Positions 53,974 through 63,068 of a stretch of 64,000 nt of DNA are shown here, in pieces (within the stretch, counting starts at the first letter, position 1; every line of letters starts with the position of its first letter). The position numbers and the translations under genes were made by a program. Origin of the DNA: G965247775 sp965247775 (lineage in GTDB: Bacteria; Chloroflexota; Dehalococcoidia; Bin125). The notes below the pieces were generated by a model. The model searched no databases. It was not told the DNA's origin and saw nothing but the letters and a program-made list of their open reading frames with translations. The stretch lies in NCBI GenBank assembly GCA_965247775.1, contig OZ252031.1, positions 1,612,001 through 1,676,000 of the forward strand, read 5' to 3'.

Positions 53974-54160
53974 GCGCGGCTCCCTTCGTGTCGCGACAGA
54001 CTAGCTGGTCTGCAGGGCGGTGAGGGCGCCGATCTTCGGGAAGACGGGCCGGGGGGGCCGGATCAGGCCGCGACCGGGCGCGCATTCCGCGCGGGACCGG
54101 CCGCTGGCGGCCGCACGGGCGGCGGGCGGGCCCGCTCCTCGAGGTGAGCCCCCGCACCGC

Positions 54161-54502
54161 TCAGGGCATCGCCAGGCGGAAGCCGTCCGACGCCACCAGC
54201 AGCAGCCCCGTGCCCCGGCCGATCACGATCGTCGGTCGCCGCGCGGCGGGCACGGCCGGCGCGTCCCCGATCCAGTCGCCGCTCGCGGGGTCGAGCCACC
54301 AGACCGCGTCCAGCGCAGGATTCGCGGCCAGCAGCGTGGTGACGTGGTGGCGCTCCCGAGCCAGCCGACCAGGCTGTTTCCCACCGGCACGAACACCGTC
54401 TCGGCGGGGGGCGTCGGCGCCGTTCGGCGGAACGACCGACGCCGCGCCGCTCAGCGCCTGGAGCCGGTCCAGCGCGGCCCGGTATTTGGGCGCTTCATCC
54501 AC
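54161..54502 (-). pseudogene. Frameshifted remnant of a secreted repeat-type protein
   Basis: The frame ending at 54161 gives HHVTTLLAANPALDAVWWLD and DPASGDWIGDAPAVPAARRP, a pattern common in extracellular repeat domains. The part that should precede it, ETVFVPVGNSLVGWLGSA, is in another frame just upstream (about 54350-54410). One frame change joins them. No start or signal peptide is visible. The surrounding 54000-54730 holds no other supported gene. Confidence 0.45.
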
Positions 54503-54736
54503 GGGTTGGGTAATGCACTCCAGCAGCGTCGTGGCCGCCGCTCACATCGAAGAGGACTTCGCCGCGCTCCGAGCGCGCAGCGAGCCGCTGCGGGGCCGGC
54601 TGACGTGCGTGGTTGCGGGCATCCGCAAACCCGCGCACCGTGACCGCAGCCGGCCGCTGGGCGTCCGCCCGCATCCCAAGCCCGACTGCTGAGCAGCGAC
54701 GGCCGCAAGGGACCAGTCAGGCCGCCGTCCGCCGGC

Positions 54737-56316
54737 TCAGTCGGGCGGGAGCCGGTACGCGTAGGCGCGTCCGGCGTCCGGGCCGGCCTCGGTATCGGCG
54801 AGCCAGGCGCCGATCATGATCACGGCGCCCGCGACGGCGGTGGCCCATCCGTAGTTGGCCCCCGTCGCGGCGGTCTCCACGTCGGCCGGCGAGATCTGGG
54901 CAACGGGAGGCCAGGCGTCGCCGTCCCGGCGGTAGATCACCGCCGCGCCCGCACCGACCACCTTGGGCCGGAGGAAATCTCCGTGGGGAACTCCGACCAC
55001 GATCGTGTCGCCGTCCGTCGCCACGTCGTAGCCGAACCAGTCCATCTCCTGCGTACCGAGGCCGGTGAGCTTGGCCTGCTGCCGCCAGCCGTCCACGCTG
55101 CGCTGGAAGACGTAGACGGAGCCGGAGTTGGGGGCGCCGGCGTCCTCCAGATAGGCGCCGACCACCAGGGTGTCGCCGACGATAGCCAGGGAACGGCCGA
55201 AGCGGTCGGAGACGAAGGCATCGTCCGGTTCCAGTTTGGCCGACTCCACCCACCCGTCTGGGCCGCGCTGGAAGACGTAGACGGCACCGGAGTTGGCGCC
55301 GGCGAAGCTGTCACTGCCCTTCGCGCCAACCACGATCGTGTCGCCGGAGACATCGATGTCACCGCCGAAGAAATCGTCCGCAGCGCCGTCGCTCGCGACG
55401 AGTTCAGCCTCCGGCAGCCACCACTCTCCCCGCCGCCGGAAGACATGGACCTTCTGGCCGCCTCCGTCGCCTTCGTTGGAGGCGGACACGATGATCACAT
55501 CACCGTCGATCGCAACGGTCCAGCCAAACTGCTGGGCAGCGAGCGGCGCAACGGCCAGCAGACGCTGGCGCTGGACCCACTCCCCGTCCTGCAACTCGAA
55601 CACGTAGGCGGCGCCGGCGTCGTCGTCGCCGCTGACGACATCCGCGAGCGGCGCGCCGACGACGGCGACCTCGCCCTCGATGGCCGTCCAACGGCCGAAC
55701 CAGACGCCGGCCTCGCCGTCCTCCGGCAACAGCTCCGCGGCTTGCACCCAGGCGTCGCCCCGGCGCTCGAAGATGTAGGCCGCGCCGGACAGCTCGCCCT
55801 GGTCGTCATGGAAGGGGGCGCCGGTGATCACGCGGTCGCCGTCGGCGTCGGCGGACCAACCGAATTCGTCGCGCGCGGTCGCGTCCTCGGGAACGAGGAC
55901 GGCCTCACTGGCCACGAGGCTGCCGGGCCTTGCCCCGGCCCACACTGTCGGCTGTTCGGGCGGCTCGTCGCTCGGCGGAGGGGAGTCCGCGGGGTCGATA
56001 ATCAGCGCGGCGGTCTCGTCCTCGTTGGCGGCGGCGCTGGTCTCTTCCTCGTCCGCGGAGGAGGCCGGGGCGACGGCGCCGTAGCCGGGGATCTTCGCTT
56101 CGATGTCCGCCGCCGGCTCGACTCCCGAAGCAGCCTTGTCGTTGGATCGCCGCTGGGACTGGGGCGCTGCGAATCGTCGGAGGGCGCTGCGGAGGCCGGA
56201 TTGGGGGACCCCGTCTGCGCCGCTGGCGTCTCCGCGTTGGTACCGCCGCCGCAGGCCGCGAGGAGCCGGGCCGCCGCCGAGCCTCGCGCGCCGCTGGGCC
56301 CGGGTCCCTCGCGCAC
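54737..56316 (-). CDS. FG-GAP repeat lipoprotein, frame broken near the N-terminus
   Basis: The main frame encodes about 470 residues with at least six FG-GAP-like blades, each with a phrase such as FGWSADADGDRVITGAPF, FGRWTAIEGEVAVVGAPL, FGGDIDVSGDTIVVGAKG or FGRSLAIVGDTLVVGAYL and then AYIFERRGDAWVQ-type strands. These form a beta propeller outside the cell. A lipobox-like RLLAACGGG at the N-terminus lies in a different frame (GTG at 56316), and the frames change near 56165. The gene may be decaying or hold one sequence error. The role is unknown. Confidence 0.65.
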
Positions 56317-56334
56317 GGCCAGGGCCTGCAGGGG

Positions 56335-57540
56335 CTAGGGTCGCTCGAAGAGGGCGGCGATGCCCTGCCCGCCGCCGATACACATCGTCTCGATGCCGTA
56401 GCGTGCCTGGCGCCGATCCATCTCGTGCAGAAGGGTGGCGAGGATGCGACCGCCGGTCGCCGCGATCGGGTGTCCCAGCGAGATCCCGGAGCCGTTCACG
56501 TTCAGCTTCGCCTCCGCCTCTTCGGGGTCCAGCCCCCACTCCGCCACGACGCCGAGCACCTGGGCCGCGAAAGCCTCGTTGAGTTCGATCAGATCCGCAT
56601 CCGGCAGGGTTACCCCCGTACGCGCCGCAAGCTTCTCGATCGCGGGCACGGGGCCCAGGCCCATGTAGGCGGGGTGTACGCCGGCCGTGGTCCATCCTCG
56701 GAGGTAGCCCATAGGCTCCAGGCCGAGTTCGTCCAGCTTGTCCGCGCCCACCACCAGACAGACGGCGGCGGCATCGTTCTGGGCGCTGGCGTTGCCGGCG
56801 GTGACACTGCCCTCGCCGATCACGGGCTTGAGCTTGGCCAGTTTTTCCAGCGAGGTATCCGCGCGCGGACCCTCGTCGCGGTCGATGACGATCGGAGCGC
56901 CTCTGCGCTGCGGCACCTCCACCGGCACGAGTTCGGCGTCGAACTTGCCGGCCTCCCAGGCGGCGACGGCGCGCTGATGGCTGCGCAGCGCGTAGGCGTC
57001 CTGCGCCTCCCGCCCGATGCCGTGTTTCTCGGCCACGTTCTCGGCCGTCTCGATCATGCCGCTGATATGGCCGAAGCGCTCCTCCGGGGAGGCCGTGCTG
57101 CGCCCACGCGTGAGGCGATCGTGGAGTTCCAGCGAGCCGAGGCGCCCGCCCCAGCGGGCGCCGGTGGTGTAGTACTCCACGCCGCTCATGGACTCGGCGC
57201 CGCCCGCGATGACGACGTCGGCGTTGTCCGTCTGGACCATCATGGAGGCGTTGACGACGGCCTGCAGGCCGGAGCCGCAGCGCCGGTCCACCTGGCAGCC
57301 CGGCACTTCAATGGGGAGGCCCGCTTTCATCCCGACGAGACGGCCGAGGGCCGGCTCCTCACCGCTGGGATAGCCGTGGCCGAGGACGACGTCGTCGATC
57401 CGGGCGGGGTCCAGCCCGGTGCGGTCGAGCAAGGCGCGCACCGCGGTGGCGCCCAGTTCGGCGGCGGGCAGGTCCCGCAAGGCACCGCCAAAGCGCCCCA
57501 CGGCGGTGCGCAGCGGACTAACGATGGCCACTTCCCTCAC
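56335..57540 (-). CDS. Acetyl-CoA acetyltransferase (thiolase)
   Basis: The 401-residue thiolase has the nucleophile C88 in DRRCGSGLQAVVNA, the NEAFAAQVLG motif, GHPIAATGGRI and the second active Cys in MCIGGGQGIAALF. It degrades 3-ketoacyl-CoA or condenses two acyl-CoAs. The GTG at 57540 is used because VREVAIVSPLRTAVGRFGG is the family start and an RBS (GGAGTGGGAG) precedes it. Enoyl-CoA hydratases elsewhere in the window would fit beta-oxidation, but they are not linked. Confidence 0.93.
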   Translation of the reverse strand: MREVAIVSPLRTAVGRFGGALRDLPAAELGATAVRALLDRTGLDPARIDDVVLGHGYPSGEEPALGRLVGMKAGLPIEVPGCQVDRRCGSGLQAVVNASMMVQTDNADVVIAGGAESMSGVEYYTTGARWGGRLGSLELHDRLTRGRSTASPEERFGHISGMIETAENVAEKHGIGREAQDAYALRSHQRAVAAWEAGKFDAELVPVEVPQRRGAPIVIDRDEGPRADTSLEKLAKLKPVIGEGSVTAGNASAQNDAAAVCLVVGADKLDELGLEPMGYLRGWTTAGVHPAYMGLGPVPAIEKLAARTGVTLPDADLIELNEAFAAQVLGVVAEWGLDPEEAEAKLNVNGSGISLGHPIAATGGRILATLLHEMDRRQARYGIETMCIGGGQGIAALFERP

Positions 57541-57652
57541 GATGTCGCTCCCACTCCAGAGCCACCCATCCCGCCGGGCCGGCCCGCCGCACGGTACCAG
57601 CCGGGCAGGACTGCGCGCACAGGCTCCAGCGAGCCGGGACGGGGACGAGAGA

Positions 57653-58444
57653 TCACGCTGCACCGTGCAGCAGGAGCACGCGCATCCGGCAGACGAGCGC
57701 GCCATCGGCGTCGACCAGGGACGGATCGGCCGCCAGAGCGTCGTGCACCTCCGCCACGGTCTCCGGCGCAGTGGCGTCCAGTGCCACCAGGTACGCGAAG
57801 GCGCGGTTCATCGCCCACCAGGAGGCGAAGTCCGGAAAGACGAGATCCAGGTCATGCTCCTCGATGACCACCTCATGGAGCCCGGCCCGGAAGGCCCACT
57901 CGGCCAATTGATCCGGTGTGTGGGTGAGGAACGGAAGCGCGGGCCCCACTTCCTGCCGCGCCATGAGGTCCCGCAGCCGCGTGCCGGGCCGGCCGAAGAA
58001 CGGCTCACCCCAGCAGGTCCAGGCCAGCCGCCCACCGGAGCGGGTTATGCGGACGGCCTCGCGCATCGCGCGCAGGGGCTCATGGAAGTACGCCAGGCCC
58101 AGGCCGCAGGCGCCGGCGTCGACGGAGTTCTCGGGCAGTCCGGGCGCGCAGGCGTCGGCGCGGAGGAAGCGGAGACGCGGCCCGGGCGGGGCGCCCGCGC
58201 GGGCCAATTCCAACTGTCGCTCGGCGAGATCCAATCCGATGACGGATCCGCTCGTGCCGACGCGTGCGGCGCCGGGCAGGGCGATGGTGCCCGGTCCGCA
58301 GGCGATATCAAGCAGAGCGGCGCCGGGACGAAGGTCCAAGCGATCGAGCAGGAGGCTGGCACAGTCTGGGAGGAAGGGGGCGCCGAGCGTGCCGTAGGCT
58401 GGGCCGGCATCATCGAACGCGGTGACGAGGGGCGCGCGGTTCAT
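57653..58444 (-). CDS. Class I SAM-dependent methyltransferase
   Basis: The 263-residue protein has the SAM-binding motif I ALLDIACGPGTIALPGA (about 43-59), the acidic loop GLDLAERQLELAR, then LRADACAPGLPENSVDAGAC, where motif II and the usual D/N P are seen as LPENS. A C-terminal helical part follows. The pattern is that of the UbiE/small-molecule group. Substrate unknown. It is divergent from the tRNA cluster. Confidence 0.85.
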   Translation of the reverse strand: MNRAPLVTAFDDAGPAYGTLGAPFLPDCASLLLDRLDLRPGAALLDIACGPGTIALPGAARVGTSGSVIGLDLAERQLELARAGAPPGPRLRFLRADACAPGLPENSVDAGACGLGLAYFHEPLRAMREAVRITRSGGRLAWTCWGEPFFGRPGTRLRDLMARQEVGPALPFLTHTPDQLAEWAFRAGLHEVVIEEHDLDLVFPDFASWWAMNRAFAYLVALDATAPETVAEVHDALAADPSLVDADGALVCRMRVLLLHGAA

Positions 58445-58475
58445 GGGGCAGGCCTCGGGCCCGCCGCGCGCTGCA

Positions 58476-58504
58476 TTGGCGGGCAAAAAGGCCGTTGCTA
58501 TACT
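58476..58504 (+). promoter_or_regulatory. Promoter of the Trp-Leu-Gly-Cys tRNA cluster
   Basis: TTGGCG (58476-58481), 17-nt spacer, TATACT (58499-58504). Transcription would start about eight bases before tRNA-Trp. Confidence 0.65.
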
Positions 58505-58518
58505 GTCGCGGCGTGCCG

Positions 58519-58592
58519 AGGAGTGTAGCTCAGTTTGGGAGAGCAGCGGTCTCCAAAACCGCAGGTCGGGGGTTCGAGTCCCTCCACTCCTG
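58519..58592 (+). tRNA. tRNA-Trp (CCA)
   Basis: The acceptor is AGGAGTG/CACTCCT, anticodon loop CTCCAAA (CCA), discriminator G as usual for Trp, and encoded CCA. Confidence 0.95.
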
Positions 58593-58616
58593 CCAGCGAG
58601 CGCTCCCAGGTCATGG

Positions 58617-58701
58617 GCCGAGGTGGTGGAACTGGTAGACACGCAGCGTTGAGGGCGCTGTGCCCGTTACGGGCGTAGGAGTTCGAGTCTCCTCCTCGGC
58701 A
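58617..58701 (+). tRNA. tRNA-Leu (GAG)
   Basis: The acceptor is GCCGAGG/CCTCGGC, anticodon loop TTGAGGG (GAG), long variable arm (TGCCCGTTACGGGCGT), and encoded CCA. Confidence 0.94.
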
Positions 58702-58755
58702 CCACCAGGGGGCAGCATCGCCGGTGAGCACGGGGCCGCGAGCGGAGTTGAACAA

Positions 58756-58827
58756 GCGGAAGTGGCGCAGCGGTAGCGCGTCTCCTTGCCAAGGAGAAGG
58801 TCGCGGGTTCAAATCCCGTCTTCCGCT
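58756..58827 (+). tRNA. tRNA-Gly (GCC)
   Basis: The acceptor is GCGGAAG/CTTCCGC, anticodon loop TTGCCAA (GCC), T-loop TTCAAAT, discriminator T, and encoded CCA. Confidence 0.95.
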
Positions 58828-58858
58828 CCATCCCCCTCACCCCTTCCCTGCCCTCCGG

Positions 58859-58929
58859 GGCGACGTAGCCAAGTGGTAAGGCAAGGGTCTGCAAAACCCC
58901 GATCACCGGTTCGAATCCGGTCGTCGCCT
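58859..58929 (+). tRNA. tRNA-Cys (GCA)
   Basis: The acceptor is GGCGACG/CGTCGCC, anticodon loop CTGCAAA (GCA), T-loop TTCGAAT, discriminator T as required for Cys, and encoded CCA. Confidence 0.95.
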
Positions 58930-59020
58930 CCATCGCACCCCCGCCGTCCGCATGACCGCCGCGACCGCCGTCCCGCCGGTCCGTCGCCGGCAGCGCGCAC
59001 CGCGGCGGGTACCCGCGCCG

Positions 59021-59461
59021 CTACGATCCCTCCTCATCGTCCACCACGGCCACGGCCTGCACTTCCACCAGCATGTCCGGGTGGGGGAAGCCAGACACTG
59101 TGATCAGCGCGCTGGCCGGGTAGTCACTGGGAAAGAAGTCCCGTCGCAGTTCCACGAAACGCTCTCCATGACGCGACTCGCGCAGGAAGACCGTCATGGT
59201 CACGATGTCCGAAAGCTGCCCGCCGGCCCGCTCCAGCGTGTCCGCGATACGGCCGAAGACGGCGCGGACCTGCCCATCGAAGTCGCCGGCAAGGGTCGGT
59301 CCCGTCACGGCCATCGCCGTGTCCTCCGTCGTGATCGCCGCCGGGTCCGTGGAGATCCCCAGCATGCCCGCCAGCCAGACGATGCGTCCGCCGCGGGTGC
59401 TGACCGCCGGAGAGAAGGTTCGCGCCTCCTCCCAGTCGCCCTTGATGTGGCTCCGCGCCAT
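59021..59461 (-). CDS. RidA-family protein (paralogue 3)
   Basis: The 146-residue protein has FSPAVSTRGGRIVWLAGMLG, QVRAVFGRIADTLERAGGQL and PASALITVSGFPHPDMLVEV. It is closely related to the pair at 53102-53973, 5 kb away, but has a longer insert (TDPAAITTEDTAMAVTGP). RBS AAGGAGG. The role is unknown. All three share the PASAL/PGSAL form in place of the deaminase Arg segment. Confidence 0.88.
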   Translation of the reverse strand: MARSHIKGDWEEARTFSPAVSTRGGRIVWLAGMLGISTDPAAITTEDTAMAVTGPTLAGDFDGQVRAVFGRIADTLERAGGQLSDIVTMTVFLRESRHGERFVELRRDFFPSDYPASALITVSGFPHPDMLVEVQAVAVVDDEEGS

Positions 59462-59614
59462 TGTGCCCCTCCTTCACGTCCGCCGGCCAGGATACCGGTA
59501 CCACCCCGGCGAGCGGCCTGACGAGGAGCATCCTCGGCGGCGGCGGCGCGGGCGATGCAGGCAACCGCGCCGGCCGTGCGCGGAGCGGGCTGGAACCGTA
59601 ATCTTGATGGGCTG

Positions 59615-59698
59615 GCCGGGATGGCGGAACGGGCAGACGCAGCGGACTTAAAATCCGCGGGCCTTCAGGCCGTGGGGGTTCGAGTCCCTCTCCCGGTA
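59615..59698 (+). tRNA. tRNA-Leu (TAA)
   Basis: The acceptor is GCCGGGA/TCCCGGT, anticodon loop CTTAAAA (TAA), long variable arm, discriminator A, and encoded CCA. TAATCT at 59599-59604 is a possible -10. Confidence 0.94.
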
Positions 59699-59799
59699 CC
59701 AGACCCCAGGGCCGAGCCGCATTGCAGATACCGGAGGCTGCACATAGCGGGCGCGTGAGCGGGACTCGCGCGCGAACGGCTCCCTGCAGGAGCATCCCA

Positions 59800-59946
59800 T
59801 GGCATCCACGACCCTGCCGCGCGATCCGCGCGTGGTGAGCGCGGCGTGATATTCCTCCCAGGGCACCACGGACTCCGGGCTGAAGTCGGCGGCGCTCTCG
59901 TCCCAGTAGATCCAGCGTCCCAGTAGATCCAGATCAAGTACTTCAT
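59800..59946 (-). pseudogene. YCII/DGPF-domain gene remnant with a 17-bp tandem duplication
   Basis: From the ATG at 59946 (RBS GGGGAGGAT) the reading is MKYLIWIYWDAG and then out of frame. A 17-bp unit at 59916-59932 is repeated at 59899-59915. Removing one copy restores MKYLIWIYWDESAADFSP, ESVVPWEEYHAALTTRG, a YCII-like N-terminus. The rest of the domain (about 60 residues) is missing. Downstream to 59705 and upstream to 60006 there is no other gene. Confidence 0.55.
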
Positions 59947-60006
59947 CAGATCCTCCCCTCCCCCCCAGCGACGCGCCCGGCCGCGCCGCCTTGACGCTAC
60001 CGCGGG

Positions 60007-61080
60007 TTATGTCGATCGGTCTTCGCCCCGGCCGTCCGCCGGCTGGGACGCCAGCCCGGCTACGAGTGCCATTAGCCGCGCCAGCGTCTCGACCCGCTGG
60101 TCGATCGCGCCGTCCAAGCCGACGCGGAGCGTCGTGACGCCGGCCGCGCGGTAGACGCTCAGCCGATCACGGACCATCCCCTCCGTCCCCAACAGGTTCA
60201 CCTTTCGCGCCATCTCCAGAGGCACGCGGGCGCGGGCCTCTTCGCGCTTCCCGTCCAGCCAGAGCCGCTGCACCGCCTTGGCGTCATCCGCCCAGCCCTG
60301 CAGCACGAAGGCATCGGTGTAGAAGTTGCGCCGCGCCGACCCCATGGCTCCGAGCGTGAAGGCGAGTCCGCGGGCGTGGCGGGTGGCGGCTTCCTCGACA
60401 TCGTCGGTGAACTCGACAGCGCCCCCGGCCATGATGTCGATGGCGCCAGCCGCCCGGCCCGCCGCAGCGGCGCCCTCCCACAGGGGTCCCAGCAGGCGGT
60501 CCGCCGTCTCCGGCAGGAACGACGTCCCCACCCAGCCGTCGGCCAGCTCTCCCGTCAGCCGCAGGCTGTTCGGGCCCAGGGCGGCGATGTAGATCGGCAG
60601 CGGCGCGATCGCGGGCGCACTCGCGCGCAGCGCTTTGCCCTCCCCACCGGGCAGCGGCAGCGTGTAGTGCCGGCCTGCGTAGACCAGGCGCTCGCCGCGG
60701 GTCGCCTTTCGCACGATCTCGATCGTCTCGCGCATACGGCTCACCGCACCGCGGAAGGGGATGCCGTGCCAGCCCTCGATCACCTGCGGCCCGCTCGTCC
60801 CCAGCCCCAGCACGAAGCGCCCGCCGGACACCGAGTGCATGCCCATGGCGGTCATCGCCAGCAGGGCCGGCGTTCGCGTCCCCGCCTGCAAGATTCCCGA
60901 GCCCAGGCGGATCGTCTCGGTCTGCCCGGCCAGGTACGCCAGCGGCGTGACGCCGTCGTGGCCCCAGGCCTCCGCCGACCAAACGGAGTCCACGCCCAGG
61001 CGCTCCGCCTCTCGCACGTAGGCAGTCGTCGCCGGCCAGTCGGTGGCGCCGTCCCGCGGCAGGGAGATGGCGACGCGCAT
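60007..61080 (-). CDS. LLM-class (luciferase-like) F420/FMN-dependent oxidoreductase
   Basis: The 357-residue TIM-barrel protein has AVSLP-type start MRVAISLPRDGATDWPATTA, EAERLGVDSVWSAEAWGHDG, RFVLGLGTSGPQVIEGWHGI and IYIAALGPNSLRLTGELADG, the pattern of F420-dependent LLM proteins. FMN use cannot be excluded. Substrate unknown. The next gene upstream is a DinB-like gene, 20 bp away, so the two are probably co-transcribed. Confidence 0.88.
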   Translation of the reverse strand: MRVAISLPRDGATDWPATTAYVREAERLGVDSVWSAEAWGHDGVTPLAYLAGQTETIRLGSGILQAGTRTPALLAMTAMGMHSVSGGRFVLGLGTSGPQVIEGWHGIPFRGAVSRMRETIEIVRKATRGERLVYAGRHYTLPLPGGEGKALRASAPAIAPLPIYIAALGPNSLRLTGELADGWVGTSFLPETADRLLGPLWEGAAAAGRAAGAIDIMAGGAVEFTDDVEEAATRHARGLAFTLGAMGSARRNFYTDAFVLQGWADDAKAVQRLWLDGKREEARARVPLEMARKVNLLGTEGMVRDRLSVYRAAGVTTLRVGLDGAIDQRVETLARLMALVAGLASQPADGRGEDRST

Positions 61081-61100
61081 GGGCGCTCCTGCCTTGCCGC

Positions 61101-61622
61101 TCAGACCGGGTACCCCTGAGCCGACTTGATCGCCTGGACCTGGCGGGCGTGGTCCTGATCGTGGATGCGCTGAAACAGGAACCAGGCGCGGCAGTGCAGG
61201 GGCCCGAAGAAGGGGTGCGGGGCGGTCGGCTGGAGCGAGACATCGTCGGGGAATTGGGTGGCCAGCGAGGAAAAGGTGACGGAGTCGGCCAGCAGCGCCC
61301 GCCGCAGCTCCCCCAGCGACGCGCGGGCCGGCTCTTGGGCGGGGTCCGTCCACTCAGGGGCGCCGGCCTCGTCCCCATTCGCGAGCTGCGCGATCGTCGC
61401 GGCCACGGCGCGGGAGCCGCTGAGGAGGTGGTGCGCGACCTCGCGGATCGTCCAGTCCGCCGGCGCGGAACGGAAGTCGCCCTGCGCGGGCGACACGTCC
61501 GCGACGGCGTCGAGCACCTCCAGGCGACCGGCCATCACGCGCGGCCAGAGTTCCAGCCAGGTACGCTTCTGCCCCTGGCCCAGCAGGTAGCCGGAGATCC
61601 GGCCCCGGTCGTCGTCCGCCAT
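61101..61622 (-). CDS. DinB-like protein (paralogue)
   Basis: The 173-residue helical protein has AGRLEVLDAVADVSPAQGDF, then WTIREVAHHLLSGSRAVAAT and a late WFLFQRIHDQDHARQVQAIK. The His residues in the last two segments suit the DinB metal site. It precedes the LLM oxidoreductase. Thiol transfer is common in the superfamily but nothing here shows the reaction. Confidence 0.78.
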   Translation of the reverse strand: MADDDRGRISGYLLGQGQKRTWLELWPRVMAGRLEVLDAVADVSPAQGDFRSAPADWTIREVAHHLLSGSRAVAATIAQLANGDEAGAPEWTDPAQEPARASLGELRRALLADSVTFSSLATQFPDDVSLQPTAPHPFFGPLHCRAWFLFQRIHDQDHARQVQAIKSAQGYPV

Positions 61623-61714
61623 GAGAGCCCTCACCCTTCGCTCCGTGTTAGAACGGGGCGAGGCTAGCAAACCCCGGCCTGCCCCAGCCGCGGACGGAAG
61701 CCCCGGAGCCTGCC

Positions 61715-62803
61715 ATGACTCGTCTCGCCATCCAGGCCCTGGAGGCGACGCCGCTGCGGATTCCTTTGGCGCGCGCCGTGACCAGCTCCCTCGGCACCTA
61801 CGAACATCTGGACGTGGTGCTGGTCACGCTCACAACCTCCGACGGTCCCAGCGGCCAGGGCCTCAGCGTGGGCCTCGGCGGCGGCGGCGCCACTGCCATC
61901 GCCCCGTACATCCAGCGGGAGCTGGCGCCGCTCGCCCTGGGACAGGACGCCCTGGCTCCGGAGGCTCTCTGGGAGCGGCTCTGGGGGCCCAACAAAGCGC
62001 GCATGCGGGCAGGGCTCGGCGTGCAGGCGCTCTCCGCGATTGATATCGCCTGCTGGGACGTCGTCGGCAAAGCGGCGGGGCTGCCTCTCTGGCGGCTGCT
62101 GGGAGGCTACCGCCCGCTGGTCCCGGCCTACGGCAGCGGTGGCTGGCTCTCGCTCTCCGACGCGGAGTTGGTGGCGGAGGCGCAGGCCTTCGCGGCGCAG
62201 GGCCTGCGCGCCTACAAGTTCAAGGTCGGCTCGCCCCGCGACGCCGAGCGGGCGGCGCTGCTCCGCCGCGAGCTGGGCCCCGACTTCGGCCTCTACGCCG
62301 ACGCCAATCAGGCCTACCGCGTGGCGGAAGCGCTGGAGGCCGCACGGGCGCTGGCCCCGGCGGGAGTCGGCTGGTTGGAGGAGCCGGTGCTCGCCGACAC
62401 CCTGGACGATGTCGCGGCCGTCGCCGCGAGTAGCCCCATCCCCGTCGCGGTGGGCGAGAACGTCTACCTGCGCTGGGGCTTCCGTGCCGTCTGCGAGCGC
62501 CGCGCGGCGGCTTTCCTGCAACCGGACGTGGGCCGCTGCGGCGGCGTGACGGAGTCCCGCAAGATCGCCCACCTCGCCGACGCCTACCGCCTTCGCCTCA
62601 GCAGCCACTTGCTGCACGAGATCTCCGTCAGCCTGCTGGCTGCAACGCCGGCCGCCTTCCAGGTGGAGTACATGGAACTGATCCCCGCCGACGCCCTCGC
62701 GCGCCCCATCGAATTGCGGGACGGCGCCCTGGTTGCTCCGGAGGTCCCGGGGCACGGCGTGGCGCTGACAGGAGAGGCCCTGCGGCGCTTCGCCTTGGAT
62801 TAG
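61715..62803 (+). CDS. Mandelate racemase/muconate lactonizing enzyme family (enolase superfamily)
   Basis: The 362-residue protein has the capping domain and the barrel with Lys general base AYKFKVGSPRD (K168-x-K170), the metal ligands D196 (ADANQAYR), E222/E223 (WLEEPVLAD) and E248 (VGENVYLR), and the end motif LSSHLLHEISVSLL with a His that may act as second base. A dehydratase or racemase of acid sugars is likely; substrate unknown. It is divergent from the DinB gene. Confidence 0.9.
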   Translation: MTRLAIQALEATPLRIPLARAVTSSLGTYEHLDVVLVTLTTSDGPSGQGLSVGLGGGGATAIAPYIQRELAPLALGQDALAPEALWERLWGPNKARMRAGLGVQALSAIDIACWDVVGKAAGLPLWRLLGGYRPLVPAYGSGGWLSLSDAELVAEAQAFAAQGLRAYKFKVGSPRDAERAALLRRELGPDFGLYADANQAYRVAEALEAARALAPAGVGWLEEPVLADTLDDVAAVAASSPIPVAVGENVYLRWGFRAVCERRAAAFLQPDVGRCGGVTESRKIAHLADAYRLRLSSHLLHEISVSLLAATPAAFQVEYMELIPADALARPIELRDGALVAPEVPGHGVALTGEALRRFALD

Positions 62804-63014
62804 ACGCCGGGGACGCTAGACGCCGCACTCCGCTGTGGAGCGCCAGCGCCCGTCCTCCAGCCCCCGTCGCCGCCGGGACCGGGTCGGCGGGGAGAGCCTC
62901 GGCGGGCGTGGCAGCGTCGTCCAGAGGAGGGATGCTGGGATCGGCATCGCCGCCTGCGCCGGCGGCCAGCGCCAGGACAGCGAGAGCCAGGGCCAGACCC
63001 CACCACCTCACCAT
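62628..63014 (-). CDS. Possible small secreted protein
   Basis: From the ATG at 63014 (RBS CGGGAGCAG) the protein begins with a signal peptide, MVRWWGLALALAVLALAAG, then ADPSIPPLDDAATPAEALPA. After about 55 residues the reading becomes Arg/Pro-rich and overlaps the end of the enolase-superfamily gene in antisense, so the true C-terminus may differ. No family is recognised. Confidence 0.25.
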   Translation of the reverse strand: MVRWWGLALALAVLALAAGAGGDADPSIPPLDDAATPAEALPADPVPAATGAGGRALALHSGVRRLASPASNPRRSAAGPLLSAPRRAPGPPEQPGRRPAIRWGARGRRRGSVPCTPPGRRPALQPAG

Positions 63015-63068
63015 ACTGCTCCCGCTTCCGCCCCCCGGATCCCCTGGCAGCGGAACGGCGGTCCAGCC

